Origin: Oscillatoriales cyanobacterium M59_W2019_021
GTDB taxonomy: Bacteria; Cyanobacteriota; Cyanobacteriia; Cyanobacteriales; Geitlerinemataceae
DNA: 54,736 nt
Assembly: GCA_015295945.1 (NCBI GenBank)
Contig: DVED01000124.1
Location: forward strand, 1-54,736
Reading direction: 5' to 3'
Positions 1 through 8,257 of the stretch are shown here, one piece after another; the first letter of the stretch is position 1; each line of letters begins with the position of its first letter. A model generated the notes under the pieces. The model had not been told where the DNA came from, ran no database searches, and worked only from the letters and a program-made list of their open reading frames with translations. The position numbers and the translations under genes are program-made.

Positions 1-45
1 AACCTGATAAGCTAAATAAAACCAGGGAAATACCGACATTCAGGC

Positions 46-1020
46 ATGGATATCAAAAACGGTTTTGTGGGTACGGTAGGCAACACCCCACTGATTCGGC
101 TCAACAGCTTCAGCGACGAAACAGGTTGCGAAATTCTCGGCAAAGCGGAGTTTCTCAATCCCGGCGGTTCCGTCAAAGACCGGGCAGCCCTGTATATCAT
201 CCAAGATGCCGAAGCCAAAGGGTTGCTCCAACCGGGGGGAACGGTGGTCGAAGGCACGGCAGGGAATACGGGTATCGGGTTGACCCATATTTGCAATGCT
301 CGAGGCTACAAATGTCTGATTATCATCCCCGAAACCCAATCTCAGGAAAAAATGGATGCTCTGCGGACTTTGGGGGCGGAGGTGCGTCCGGTTCCTGCCG
401 TACCGTATAAAGATCCCAACAATTACGTCAAACTTTCCGGTCGGATTGCCAGCGAAATGGACAATGCCATCTGGGCGAACCAATTCGACAATCTCGCCAA
501 CCGCCAAGCACACTACGAAACTACCGCCCCGGAAATTTGGGCGCAAACCGACGGCAAAATCGATGCTTGGGTAGCGGCGACGGGAACGGGGGGGACTTAT
601 GCCGGAGCAGCGATGTTTTTCAAAGAGAAAAATCCCGACGTGCGTTGCGTGGTTGCCGACCCCATGGGGAGCGGGTTGTACAGTTACGTGAAAACGGGGG
701 AAATTAATATCGAAGGCAGTTCCATTACCGAAGGCATCGGCAACAGCCGGGTGACGGCGAATATGGAAGGTGCGCCGATCGACGATGCCATCCGCATTGA
801 CGATCGCGAATGTTTGCGCGTGGTTTACCAACTTTTGCGGCAAGATGGGTTATTTATGGGCGGTTCTGTGGGTATTAACGTCGGTGCTGCTGTGGCGTTA
901 GCTAAGGAAATGGGACCCGGACATACGATCGTCACGGTGCTGTGCGATAGCGGTTCTCGCTACCAGTCTCGCTTGTACAATCCCGAATGGTTGGCGTCGA
1001 AGGGTTTGTCGATCGATTAA
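46..1020 (+). CDS. cysK: Cysteine synthase A (O-acetylserine sulfhydrylase)
   Basis: PLP-dependent enzyme that makes L-cysteine from O-acetyl-L-serine and sulfide in the cytoplasm, the last step of sulfate assimilation. The 324-residue length is normal. The fold-type II lysine lies in GGSVKDRAA (about residue 44), the substrate loop in EGTAGNTGIGL (about 68-78), and the phosphate-binding loop in TGTGGTYAG (about 178-186). The C-terminal SGSRYQSRLYNPEW stretch is typical of cyanobacterial CysK-type proteins. Only 45 bases upstream are visible, so promoter and operon context are unknown. A cystathionine beta-synthase-like role is less likely because no CBS domains follow. Downstream, a heptamer array starts a few bases after the stop. 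Confidence 0.93.
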   Translation: MDIKNGFVGTVGNTPLIRLNSFSDETGCEILGKAEFLNPGGSVKDRAALYIIQDAEAKGLLQPGGTVVEGTAGNTGIGLTHICNARGYKCLIIIPETQSQEKMDALRTLGAEVRPVPAVPYKDPNNYVKLSGRIASEMDNAIWANQFDNLANRQAHYETTAPEIWAQTDGKIDAWVAATGTGGTYAGAAMFFKEKNPDVRCVVADPMGSGLYSYVKTGEINIEGSSITEGIGNSRVTANMEGAPIDDAIRIDDRECLRVVYQLLRQDGLFMGGSVGINVGAAVALAKEMGPGHTIVTVLCDSGSRYQSRLYNPEWLASKGLSID

Positions 1021-1023
1021 AAC

Positions 1024-1051
1024 GGTAATGGGTAATGGGTAATGGGTAATT
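1024..1051. repeat. Heptamer array (GGTAATG)n
   Basis: Three perfect and one variant copy of a 7-base unit directly after the cysK stop codon. It belongs to the short tandem heptamer class seen at many junctions of this window. It supplies the ATG that opens the longest reading frame of the next gene, which makes that start doubtful. Confidence 0.85.
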
Positions 1052-1167
1052 GGATTGAAGTTTGCTGCCTGAGATGGGGTCTCCCGACCCAGTTCTCAAA
1101 CGGATGCCTAAAGAATTGGAGAACCTTATCGCGCGAATCTCGCAGGGATGGCGGATCGCGAACTCGA

Positions 1168-1776
1168 GTGGCGTTCCCAAAGGCTTCCCTCCCATTAACC
1201 CTCGTCTGCCTCGCTTCCTTCTCCAGTTGGGGAAAACCTGCCGTCGCCCACAACATCCAAACCGACGGCACGGTGGGGGCAACGTTTCACATCGAACCCG
1301 ATCATAACCCCCGTGCGGGCGAACCCACAACAGCTTGGTTTGCCTTGACTAAAGCGGGTGGGGAAGCGATTCCTTTGGCACAGTGCGATTGTCGGTTGGC
1401 GGTGTACGATCGCGCTGCCGACCCCGATACCCCCGTCCTCACGCCACCTCTAGAAGCGATCGCCGCCGAACAGTACCGCGATATTCCCGGTGCTGAGATC
1501 GTCTTTCCCCAAGCGGGGATTTACGAGTTGGAAATTAGCGGATCGCCGAAAGCCGAAGCGGAGTTCGAGCCGTTTGCTCTGACGTACTCCGTGACCGTCA
1601 GTCCCGGCAAAGCGGCTGCCGTTCCCGCAGAAACCGCTCCAACGGCGATCGACAGTCAAGTCAATCTAAAGGAGTCTCGCCCTTCTCAGGGAGAATGGTA
1701 CTGGGCGGCAATCGGTCTGGGGGTGATTGTGGTAGCTGTTGCCCTGTGGATGGCACGTCAGCCGCGATCGAAATGA
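1168..1776 (+). CDS. Secreted, membrane-anchored hypothetical protein
   Basis: Unknown function. The frame is open from 1042, but that ATG lies in the heptamer array and the first 42 residues are arginine-rich and unlike a leader. From the GTG at 1168 the protein begins with a plausible signal peptide (ASLPLTLVCLASFSSWG) ending near AVAHN. The body has beta-rich, CopC/YtkA-like character (a conserved-looking DHNPRAGEPTTAWFAL stretch and a CDC motif near VYD). A single C-terminal membrane helix (about 20 hydrophobic residues after GEWYWAA) ends in RQPRSK. The predicted topology is a periplasmic domain anchored by its C-terminus. I recall similar proteins in other cyanobacteria but no assigned role. 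The start is uncertain; a frameshift near the 5' end cannot be excluded. Confidence 0.65.
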   Translation: MAFPKASLPLTLVCLASFSSWGKPAVAHNIQTDGTVGATFHIEPDHNPRAGEPTTAWFALTKAGGEAIPLAQCDCRLAVYDRAADPDTPVLTPPLEAIAAEQYRDIPGAEIVFPQAGIYELEISGSPKAEAEFEPFALTYSVTVSPGKAAAVPAETAPTAIDSQVNLKESRPSQGEWYWAAIGLGVIVVAVALWMARQPRSK

Positions 1777-1796
1777 CGTATTAATCCATCCCCAAC

Positions 1797-2267
1797 TTAG
1801 CCGCAAATGCGCAGTTCTTCGGGTTGAAATTGACGATCGCCATCGAGTTGCCAACTGCGGATATCGATAGTTTTACCGTTTCGGACGGAGGCAATGATAT
1901 AAGAATACTGTTGCCACGCCCAGAGGCGATCGCATTCAGAAGGAACGGCGGGATGGTTGGGATGGGAATGGTAGATGCCGATGATATCGAGTTGGCGTTC
2001 CCTAGCGGAGCGTTGTGCGGCAAACATCGTTTCCGGGGCGATCGTGTAGCGGCGTTCTTGGGTAAAATCGTTCGATGTGTCGGAATCCGAAACGAATGAT
2101 CGCGCGGATTCCCCATCCCACGCATTCTCAGTTTCCCATACTTCTACCAAAACTTTCCCCCCCGCGATCGTCCGTCCCAACAGCAAACCGCAGCACTCGT
2201 ACGGATACGATCGCTCCCCACTCTCCCGAATCGCTCGCAGATGTTCCTCCCGTAACTCTAAAATCAT
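1797..2267 (-). CDS. JAMM/MPN (Mov34, M67) metallopeptidase-like protein
   Basis: A 156-residue single-domain JAMM protein. The zinc motif is complete: a Glu in the SYPYECCGLLLG segment near the N-terminus, then HSHPNHPAVPSECD (H-x-H-P-x7-S-x2-D). Bacterial stand-alone members cleave isopeptide-like bonds, for example releasing sulfur-carrier or ubiquitin-like proteins, and some act in cysteine or thiamine synthesis. No ThiS/MoaD-like carrier gene is adjacent; the nearest sulfur gene is cysK, 0.8 kb away on the other strand. The start ATG is at the high-coordinate end and the upstream region holds a TTAGTGG heptamer array. Zinc hydrolase activity is likely; the substrate is unknown. Confidence 0.85.
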   Translation of the reverse strand: MILELREEHLRAIRESGERSYPYECCGLLLGRTIAGGKVLVEVWETENAWDGESARSFVSDSDTSNDFTQERRYTIAPETMFAAQRSARERQLDIIGIYHSHPNHPAVPSECDRLWAWQQYSYIIASVRNGKTIDIRSWQLDGDRQFQPEELRICG

Positions 2268-2275
2268 TGATTTTG

Positions 2276-2297
2276 TTAGTGGTTAGTGGTTAGTGGC
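2276..2297. repeat. Heptamer array (TTAGTGG)n
   Basis: Three copies of TTAGTGG between the divergent JAMM gene and surE, followed by GGTAATGGGTAATTGG, a second heptamer flavour. Confidence 0.8.
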
Positions 2298-2372
2298 TTG
2301 GGGTTGGTAATGGGTAATTGGCAAACCTCTGCCTCCCCTGCTCAAGAAAGCTCCTGAACTCCTGTAACTCCT

Positions 2373-2410
2373 GTAGGCGCAGCCAGTGCGAAGCACTTAC
2401 TCCTGAACTC
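2373..2410 (+). repeat. Dispersed repeat with small hairpin, copy 1
   Basis: Begins GTAGGCGCAGCCAGTGCGAA and contains the small hairpin AGTGC-GAA-GCACT. The reverse complement occurs again at 11068-11101 with one clear mismatch over the core. This copy ends 9 bases before the surE start codon and is probably transcribed in its leader. Confidence 0.75.
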
Positions 2411-2419
2411 CTTCTTTCT

Positions 2420-3109
2420 ATGTCCCTCATCTTAACCAACGACGACGGTATCGACGCACCGGGATTGGCAGCTTTGCGGCAAGCGGTGCGTTCTCTGCCG
2501 GATAAAGCGATTATCGTCGCACCGCAGGAACACCACTCGGGATGCGGTCATCAGGTAACCACCCATCGATCGATTCCCGTCGAAAAGCGATCGCCGACGG
2601 AGTACGCGGTGGGGGGAACCCCTGCCGATTGTACCCGATTGGCACTGAGTCATTTGCATCCCCAAGCAAGTTGGGCGATCGCCGGGATTAATGCTGGGGG
2701 GAATTTGGGGGTGGATTGCTATATTTCCGGAACGGTGGCGGCGGTGCGAGAAGCGGCACTGCACGGCATCCCCGGTATCGCCATTTCCCAGTATCGCAAC
2801 CGACAACGCGAGATCGATTGGGAAGCGGCAACGCGGTGGAGTGCGATAATTATAGCCGAGTTGATGCAACGGGCGATCGAACCCTACAGCTTTTGGAATG
2901 TCAATCTCCCCCATCGAGAACCGGGAGAACCGGAACCGGAGATCGTCTTTTGTCCATTGAGTTACGACCCTTTACCGATCGAGTATCGACAAGAAGGCGA
3001 TCGCTTTCACTATACAGGAGTCTACCAACAGCGCGATCGAACTCCGGGAACCGATGTAGACGTGTGTTTTTCTGGCAATATCGCCGTCACCCACGTGAGA
3101 TTGGGTTAG
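2420..3109 (+). CDS. surE: 5'-nucleotidase SurE
   Basis: Metal-dependent nucleoside monophosphate phosphatase. The frame is open from 2318, but the ATG at 2420 gives the canonical SurE N-terminus MSLILTNDDGIDAPG with the metal-binding DD pair; the 34 residues before it are encoded by dispersed-repeat DNA. Other family marks are HHSGCGHQVT, GGTPADCTRLAL, GINAGGNLG and the SGTVAAVREA active-site loop. Its length of 229 residues is normal, although the C-terminus ends early at THVRLG. The TAG stop is inside a TTAGTGG heptamer array, so the last codons may have been rewritten by array insertion. Confidence 0.92.
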   Translation: MSLILTNDDGIDAPGLAALRQAVRSLPDKAIIVAPQEHHSGCGHQVTTHRSIPVEKRSPTEYAVGGTPADCTRLALSHLHPQASWAIAGINAGGNLGVDCYISGTVAAVREAALHGIPGIAISQYRNRQREIDWEAATRWSAIIIAELMQRAIEPYSFWNVNLPHREPGEPEPEIVFCPLSYDPLPIEYRQEGDRFHYTGVYQQRDRTPGTDVDVCFSGNIAVTHVRLG

Positions 3110-3130
3110 TGGTTAGTGGTTAGTGGTTAG
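3105..3130. repeat. Heptamer array (GGTTAGT)n containing the surE stop
   Basis: Four near-perfect units. The surE stop codon (3107-3109) is part of the first unit. Confidence 0.85.
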
Positions 3131-3253
3131 TTGCTTCTCTCCCCCTGCCTTCTGCCATCTTCCCGCAAAACTGCATAGGCAATCGCTCCCCAGAAGTATA
3201 TGGAAGTAGAACGCAAAAACGATCGCCCAGAAACGAACAGGAGAGCAAGCGTC

Positions 3254-3793
3254 ATGGCATCTACCCTCCCCACCTCCAACCCTAATTCTCTGAGCCTATC
3301 GCAGTTGGCGGCGGTATCGGTTCCCCTCTCGTTGCTGCGTAGCGGACAACTTCTCGCCATTACCCCGGATTCCCAAGGTGGATTGCTGTTAGATAAAGGC
3401 TTCTACACCGATTTAGTCCTGCCGGGAGCGGCAGTGGGTGGCGTGTTCGATCTCAACTGCAAAGCCATTCGCGTCATCGGTACAGTTCAATTTTACGCCC
3501 CAGAGTCTCGAGCCGATCGCACTATCGCCTACCAAAAACGCATGGCAAGTCAAAATCTCCTCAAACAAATTGTATCGGAACCCGCGCCTTTATCTCGCGC
3601 CGATCGCATTATCTACTTTCTGACCCGCAAATTTGGTTCCGAAGAAATGCAGCAAATGCCGATGGAATGGATCGCCAAATTAGTGGGAATTATGCCCAAA
3701 ACCGTTCGCCTTTTTTGGCATCGTCATCAGTTGGCAACCGTAAAAAAGCTGGAAGATCGATCGCCCCAACTTCAAGCTGTTCGTGCCTGCTAA
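3254..3793 (+). CDS. Hypothetical protein, possible Crp-like regulator
   Basis: The frame is open from 3200, but an AGGAG-type ribosome site at 3239-3245 precedes the ATG at 3254 by about 8 bases, giving a 179-residue protein. The N-terminal half (PLSLLRSGQLLAI, then LDKGFYTDLVLPGAAVGG) is beta-rich and reminiscent of a small effector domain. The C-terminal half (ADRIIYFLTRKFGSEE, MEWIAKLVGIMPKTVRLFWH) looks like a degenerate Crp-type helix-turn-helix. I do not recognise the protein and the regulator idea is an inference from shape only. It stands alone between surE and the caspase gene, same strand. Confidence 0.6.
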   Translation: MASTLPTSNPNSLSLSQLAAVSVPLSLLRSGQLLAITPDSQGGLLLDKGFYTDLVLPGAAVGGVFDLNCKAIRVIGTVQFYAPESRADRTIAYQKRMASQNLLKQIVSEPAPLSRADRIIYFLTRKFGSEEMQQMPMEWIAKLVGIMPKTVRLFWHRHQLATVKKLEDRSPQLQAVRAC

Positions 3794-4050
3794 ATCTTAT
3801 AAACACGATCGACACCAAAACCTAAAACGTGGTATAAAAAAGCCTATTCCGCTCGATCGCCAAGCGACTCTATCGGAGGATCGCTCAAATTTATCAATTC
3901 TCAATTTTAAATGTAAATATTGTTGAAACATAGAGGATAGATCGTTGAATTTATGATATTTAAAACTGCAATCGCTCAGTCTCCATAACCGATCGGCTGT
4001 ACTCGTTTTTTGGCATTAAAAATTTAGCCATTTTACCCATTACCTAACAC
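3794..4050. other. AT-rich intergenic region upstream of the caspase-like gene
   Basis: No gene longer than about a dozen codons is visible. The segment is markedly AT-rich compared with its neighbours (for example TTTATCAATTCTCAATTTTA near 3889) and probably carries the promoter of the gene at 4051, but no clear -35/-10 pair could be chosen. Confidence 0.5.
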
Positions 4051-6297
4051 ATGATGAAACGCCGTCACTTTTTACAATTTGCAGGTTCGACTCTTGCAGC
4101 TTTGGGAATCAATCAATTCGATCTCTTTCGACAGGGCGATCGATACGGTAGAGTTCTCGCCCAAGACACGCCCCGCAAACTCGCTCTTTTGGTGGGAATT
4201 AATGATTATACAGGAGCTTGGCCCTCTTTAAAGGGTTGCTTAACTGATGTGGAAATGCAGAGACAACTGCTCATTCACGGATTTGGATTTAACGAGAGCG
4301 ATATTCGCGTTGTCACAAATGCCAGTCGAAACGAAATTTTAACGGCTTTTGAAGAGCATCTCATCAAACAGGCAAAACCGGGAGATGTTGCCGTTTTCCA
4401 CTTCTCCGGTCACGGTTCGCGAGTCATCGATCTCGCTTGCAATAGCATTGGTGGTTTCAACAGTACATTTGTTCCCATCGACAGTCCGATTCCTGCTAAC
4501 GACGAAGGCACGGTCAACGATATCATGGGGCGATCGCTTTTCTTATTAATGTCTGCCGTGCAAACTGAGAACTTAACCGTCATTCTCGATAGCTGCCATT
4601 CTGGGGGTGGAAAACGGGGAAATTTCACCGTGCGATCGCGACCGGGATCGGAAATTTTTGCTCCCTCGGAAACCGAATTAGAATTCCAAGAACGAATTCG
4701 ATTAGACTATACAAATTTATCCCCAGAAGAAGTCGAAGAATTGCGATGCGAAAATATCGCTAAAGGCGTGGTCATTGCTTCCGCCAGCCGCGATCAATTA
4801 GCCGTCGATGCTCCATTTGATGACTTCCACGCCGGAGCGTTTACCTATCTGATGACGCGCTATTTGTGGCAGCAAACGCGATCGGAACCCATCTCTCAAG
4901 TCCTGGCACAACTCGCTCGCACGACCGAGGTAATGGCTACCAAATCGGGTATCCTCCAAATTCCGGAAATGGAATTCAATCCACCAGAAAATCAATCCCA
5001 ACCGCTCTATTTTATCGAACCCGAGAAAATCCCTGCCGAAGGTGTCATTTTACAGGTACAGGGCGATACGGTTGATATCTGGCTCGGAGGTGTCGATCCC
5101 GAAAGTCTCGAAGCTTTTACCGCAGACACCCTCATGTCCGTCATGGATGCCTCGAGACAAGATATCGGGGGAGATTCTCCCTTACTCATCAAACTCGAAT
5201 CGAGAAATGGATTGCTCGGACAAGGTAAAATTCAGTCGCATCCCCAACAAAGCACAATCCGAGCAGGAATGTTCGTCCAAGAGCAAGTGCGGGTCATTGA
5301 TGAAGATATTTCGTTACATATCGGCTTAGATAGCGAATCTCTTAACGCTAGCGAACTCGCCGAAGCTAAACAACTTCTCGAAGCCTTTCCTCGCATTAAA
5401 ACCCATCCTTTGGGACAACAAGAAGTTCAGTATATTTTTGGTCGGGAAATCGAGCGGAATCTTCCCCCGCAACCCGAATCCGACCTACCGCCTCGTCCCA
5501 CTCTGGGCAGTGTGGGCTTGTTCTTGCCCGCATTAGAAATCGTTCGCGATTCCTTCGGCAGTGCCAACGAATCCATTACTGCTGCGGTCGAACGCTTGCA
5601 AGCCAAATTCACGGCGTTATCAATTGCCCGAGTTCTCAAAATCCTCCAGAATCCCGATTCCACCCGGATGGATATCGCCGCATCGCTCCAACTCGCCCAA
5701 CCGCTACCTGGAACGGTTCCCATACAGGGAAGTGTCGCACCCGTTCGCGGCGGTGGTGGCAATCCCGGACAACCCACCCGCAGTCGTGCTGTTCCCGACC
5801 TTCCCGAGTTGAAAGTTGGCACAGACGTTCAATTTGAGGTGACCAATAACGAAGCGGACGATTTGTATTTCAGCGTGTTACTCATCGGTGCGGATGGGGA
5901 AGTGGCGCTCATTTTCCCGGTAGATTGGGTTGCCCCCATCGAGTCATCTCGGGTAGCGGCGGGAGAATCTCGCAATATTCCCGAAGATACCGATTCGTTC
6001 GGATTGAGAATCGGCTCGACGCTAGGGGTTTCGGAGGCACTCGTCCTTGCCAGTCGCCAACCTTTGCGAGATTTCCTGAAAATCATTCAAGATTTAGCTG
6101 CAACCCGAGGGGTCAGTCGGGGATTTGTCGGAGCAGATGCGGAGGAGTCTGCTAATGCAGTGGCATCGTTGTTGGGAGATTTGCGCGGGAATACTCGTGG
6201 GGCATTGGATATTTATGCCAGAGAAGGGCGAAATACGATCGATTCTGCCCAAATCGCTGCCGTTTCCATTGCCTTTCGCGTCATTCCGGCTGCTTAG
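4051..6297 (+). CDS. Caspase-like peptidase (C14, orthocaspase type), Tat-exported
   Basis: A 748-residue caspase-fold protein. The N-terminus MMKRRHFLQFAGS is a twin-arginine-type signal with cleavage plausible near VLAQD, so it likely acts outside the cytoplasm. The p20-like domain spans about residues 42-300, with catalytic His121 in FHFSGHGSR and Cys182 in ILDSCHSGG. Orthocaspases cleave after Arg/Lys. The central region is a long linker with proline-rich stretches. The C-terminal part (about 590-745, beginning VGTDVQFEVTNNEADDLYF) looks like a DUF4384-type beta domain, common behind cyanobacterial caspase domains. Both catalytic residues are intact, so it should be active. The AAA+ gene downstream is convergent; a hairpin terminator separates them. 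Confidence 0.9.
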   Translation: MMKRRHFLQFAGSTLAALGINQFDLFRQGDRYGRVLAQDTPRKLALLVGINDYTGAWPSLKGCLTDVEMQRQLLIHGFGFNESDIRVVTNASRNEILTAFEEHLIKQAKPGDVAVFHFSGHGSRVIDLACNSIGGFNSTFVPIDSPIPANDEGTVNDIMGRSLFLLMSAVQTENLTVILDSCHSGGGKRGNFTVRSRPGSEIFAPSETELEFQERIRLDYTNLSPEEVEELRCENIAKGVVIASASRDQLAVDAPFDDFHAGAFTYLMTRYLWQQTRSEPISQVLAQLARTTEVMATKSGILQIPEMEFNPPENQSQPLYFIEPEKIPAEGVILQVQGDTVDIWLGGVDPESLEAFTADTLMSVMDASRQDIGGDSPLLIKLESRNGLLGQGKIQSHPQQSTIRAGMFVQEQVRVIDEDISLHIGLDSESLNASELAEAKQLLEAFPRIKTHPLGQQEVQYIFGREIERNLPPQPESDLPPRPTLGSVGLFLPALEIVRDSFGSANESITAAVERLQAKFTALSIARVLKILQNPDSTRMDIAASLQLAQPLPGTVPIQGSVAPVRGGGGNPGQPTRSRAVPDLPELKVGTDVQFEVTNNEADDLYFSVLLIGADGEVALIFPVDWVAPIESSRVAAGESRNIPEDTDSFGLRIGSTLGVSEALVLASRQPLRDFLKIIQDLAATRGVSRGFVGADAEESANAVASLLGDLRGNTRGALDIYAREGRNTIDSAQIAAVSIAFRVIPAA

Positions 6298-6314
6298 AAG
6301 GGCGATCGCGGTCG

Positions 6315-6345
6315 GAACCCCCATTTTGTTGAGAAATCGGGGTTC
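6315..6345. terminator. Hairpin terminator between convergent genes
   Basis: Arms GAACCCCCATTT and AAATCGGGGTTC pair with one mismatch around a 7-base loop, followed by a T/A-rich tract. It lies between the ends of the caspase gene (+) and the AAA+ gene (-) and may serve both. Confidence 0.65.
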
Positions 6346-6416
6346 TGTTATCTAATTTAATTTAATTCAACGTCAGTACGATAAAGATCCAGGCAAATGA
6401 CAAATGAAAATTAGAG

Positions 6417-7628
6417 TTAAACAAATTGATGGTAAAACTCCCCAATAAAGTCAATTCGACCTTTGCGTAACATCGCCGGGTCGAGCCGTTCGGTGGTATT
6501 GCAAGTTAACAAAACCACCAGTTTTTGCGATGCCTGAGTTCCTCGATCTTCGATGACACTTTGGTATAACGTTCCATCTAATAAACTGAGGATGTGTTCG
6601 GTGGTACTGCTGCGTTGAGCCACTTCGGTGGCGCGATTTTGAGCTAAGTTATCGGCTTCGTTGACAATCAAGCAAATTCGCTCTAGATAGCTGGGGGGAA
6701 CGAAATTTTCCACGGCATCGCGATCGAGAATAAAAATCACGTATCCCAACGGCACGAGGATTTCCTGTGCTACCGCTTGCGTCCACGCCGTTTTACCCGT
6801 TCCCGGCACGCCTCGCACCAATATTGCAACTCGCTCGCGATCGAAAATTGCCTGCCCAACGGTATCGGTAAACTGTTGAATATCGGCGGGAAAACTGCGA
6901 ATGGGATACTGCGATCTCACTTGTCCGATGCGATTTTGATACCCACTCAACATCACGGCTAAGTTGTAAGTGGCTTTGTTAATCATCGATGCTAAATCTC
7001 GCGCGATCAGGGTGTAGAGTCGCACTTTAGCCTCCCCTGAATGCGACGGACGAATGGTCAGCCAAACTTCGGGTTCGTGCCAGTAGGCATAAATGGTATC
7101 GAGCAGTTGCAGGCGATCCCAGTCGGTAAATCGCTCTACGGGGTAAGAAAAGGCGCGATCGCCCGAAAATTGAAGAATACTATCGGGACGACCGAGAATC
7201 TCCAAAATTTTCAGCACCGTCATTTCCAGGAGGCGATCGAGAGCGTAGTCGATGGGGATGCTATTGCGGTTAACGGTCAGTTTGAGCGGCGTTTCGATGC
7301 TGAGAACCTGTTTGGCATGATAGTCGGGAATCGAGTAGTCGGGGGTAATGTAATTCCAAAATTCGTCGATTTCGTATCGAGTATTCTCGGAAAATAAGTT
7401 CAGTAAATTCGACCACCACGCATATTCACGACGACCGACGGCATTGGCTAAATCGCTCGCCACATCTAAAGTTTTCTGAAGCAGTTCCCCCGTATCGTTC
7501 TGCACCAGATGCCACAGATACCCCCAGTCGAGTTCCCGATGCAGAGGTCTCCAGCCTGCTCCCAACAATCCTAAGTTTTGAGGGATGCGGTTGGCAGCAT
7601 TAAAATTGGATTGGTTGGCGTTCCCCAT
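6417..7628 (-). CDS. AAA+ ATPase, function unknown
   Basis: A 403-residue protein. The C-terminal third is an AAA+ module: Walker A GVPGTGKTAW, a possible Walker B in ICLIVNEADNLAQ, sensor-1-like LVVLLTCNTTERLDP, and arginine-containing AMLRKGRIDF. The N-terminal about 270 residues (WGYLWHLVQ, YEIDEFWNYI, DWDRLQLLDTIYAYWHEP) match no family I can name. The frame extends to 7679, but a promoter with a perfect TATAAT overlaps that extension, so the ATG at 7628 (MGNANQSNF) is preferred. In place of the usual Walker B DE, the motif reads NE, which may weaken hydrolysis. It is divergent from the HNH gene. Confidence 0.75.
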   Translation of the reverse strand: MGNANQSNFNAANRIPQNLGLLGAGWRPLHRELDWGYLWHLVQNDTGELLQKTLDVASDLANAVGRREYAWWSNLLNLFSENTRYEIDEFWNYITPDYSIPDYHAKQVLSIETPLKLTVNRNSIPIDYALDRLLEMTVLKILEILGRPDSILQFSGDRAFSYPVERFTDWDRLQLLDTIYAYWHEPEVWLTIRPSHSGEAKVRLYTLIARDLASMINKATYNLAVMLSGYQNRIGQVRSQYPIRSFPADIQQFTDTVGQAIFDRERVAILVRGVPGTGKTAWTQAVAQEILVPLGYVIFILDRDAVENFVPPSYLERICLIVNEADNLAQNRATEVAQRSSTTEHILSLLDGTLYQSVIEDRGTQASQKLVVLLTCNTTERLDPAMLRKGRIDFIGEFYHQFV

Positions 7629-7659
7629 TGATGTTCGCGATCCGAATCGATCGGTTGAT

Positions 7660-7694
7660 TGTAGTATTATACTACACATTCGCCAATCCGTCCA
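7660..7694 (-). promoter_or_regulatory. Promoter with overlapping 17-bp palindrome
   Basis: On the minus strand a TTGGAC -35 element is followed after 18 bases by a perfect TATAAT -10 box (7666-7671). The -10 sits in the perfect 17-base palindrome TGTAGTATTATACTACA (7660-7676), the form expected of a repressor operator. Transcription would start about 30 bases before the ATG at 7628. Confidence 0.6.
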
Positions 7695-7759
7695 ATCCCC
7701 ATCCCGACGTTCGATCGAATCCTATGCTAATCTAAAAAAAAGAAGCTGACACAGTTGCC

Positions 7760-8257
7760 ATGGCTAAGGTTCTCGTGCTAAACGCTTCCTTCGAGCCGCT
7801 CAACATTACCAGTTGGCGAAGGGCGATCGTTCTAGTCCTCAAAGGCAAAGCCGAACAAGTCGAACATAACGGCAGGTATGTCTACGCCAATTATCCCCTA
7901 CCTACGGTCATTCGACTGCGCCACTACGTCCGCGTCCCCTACAAAGACATTCCCCTCACTCGCCGCAACATCTTCTTTCGAGATGCTCACACTTGTCAGT
8001 ATTGTCATTACTCCGGTGATGAGTTAACCCTGGATCACATCCTGCCCCGCTCTCGTGGCGGGGTTGATAGTTGGGAAAACTTGGTGACTGCCTGCGTGCG
8101 TTGCAATGTCAAAAAAGGCAACCGCACCCCCAAAGAAGCCAATATGCCCTTAGGTAAAACCCCTCGAAAACCCCACAGCAGCCTCTATTTTGAAATCGGC
8201 AAGCACCTCAAAAGCGGTATTCATCCCGAATGGCAAAAATACGCGATCGGGATGTAA
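7760..8257 (+). CDS. HNH endonuclease
   Basis: A 165-residue cyanobacterial-type HNH nuclease. The motif is complete: CQYCHYSGDELTLDHILP, then SRGGVDSWENLVTACVRCNVKKG, with two CxxC zinc pairs framing the catalytic DH and the Asn. The N-terminus MAKVLVLNASFEPLNITSWRRA is typical of stand-alone HNH proteins that are nearly universal in cyanobacteria, where the role is not settled. There is no adjacent methylase, integrase or intron, so a restriction or mobile function has no local support. The upstream region is shared with the divergent AAA+ gene. Confidence 0.9.
   Translation: MAKVLVLNASFEPLNITSWRRAIVLVLKGKAEQVEHNGRYVYANYPLPTVIRLRHYVRVPYKDIPLTRRNIFFRDAHTCQYCHYSGDELTLDHILPRSRGGVDSWENLVTACVRCNVKKGNRTPKEANMPLGKTPRKPHSSLYFEIGKHLKSGIHPEWQKYAIGM

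Noticed and set aside
40-843. Long minus-strand frame antisense to cysK
   Set aside because: It is an opposite-strand shadow of a clear cysK coding frame and has no recognisable domain.
2318-2419. Upstream extension of SurE reading frame
   Set aside because: The added 34 residues come from a dispersed repeat; the canonical SurE N-terminus starts at 2420.
7660-7676. NtcA binding site
   Set aside because: The GTA/TAC spacing is 9 (outer) or 3 (inner), not the required 8, so the site was reported only as an unassigned palindrome.
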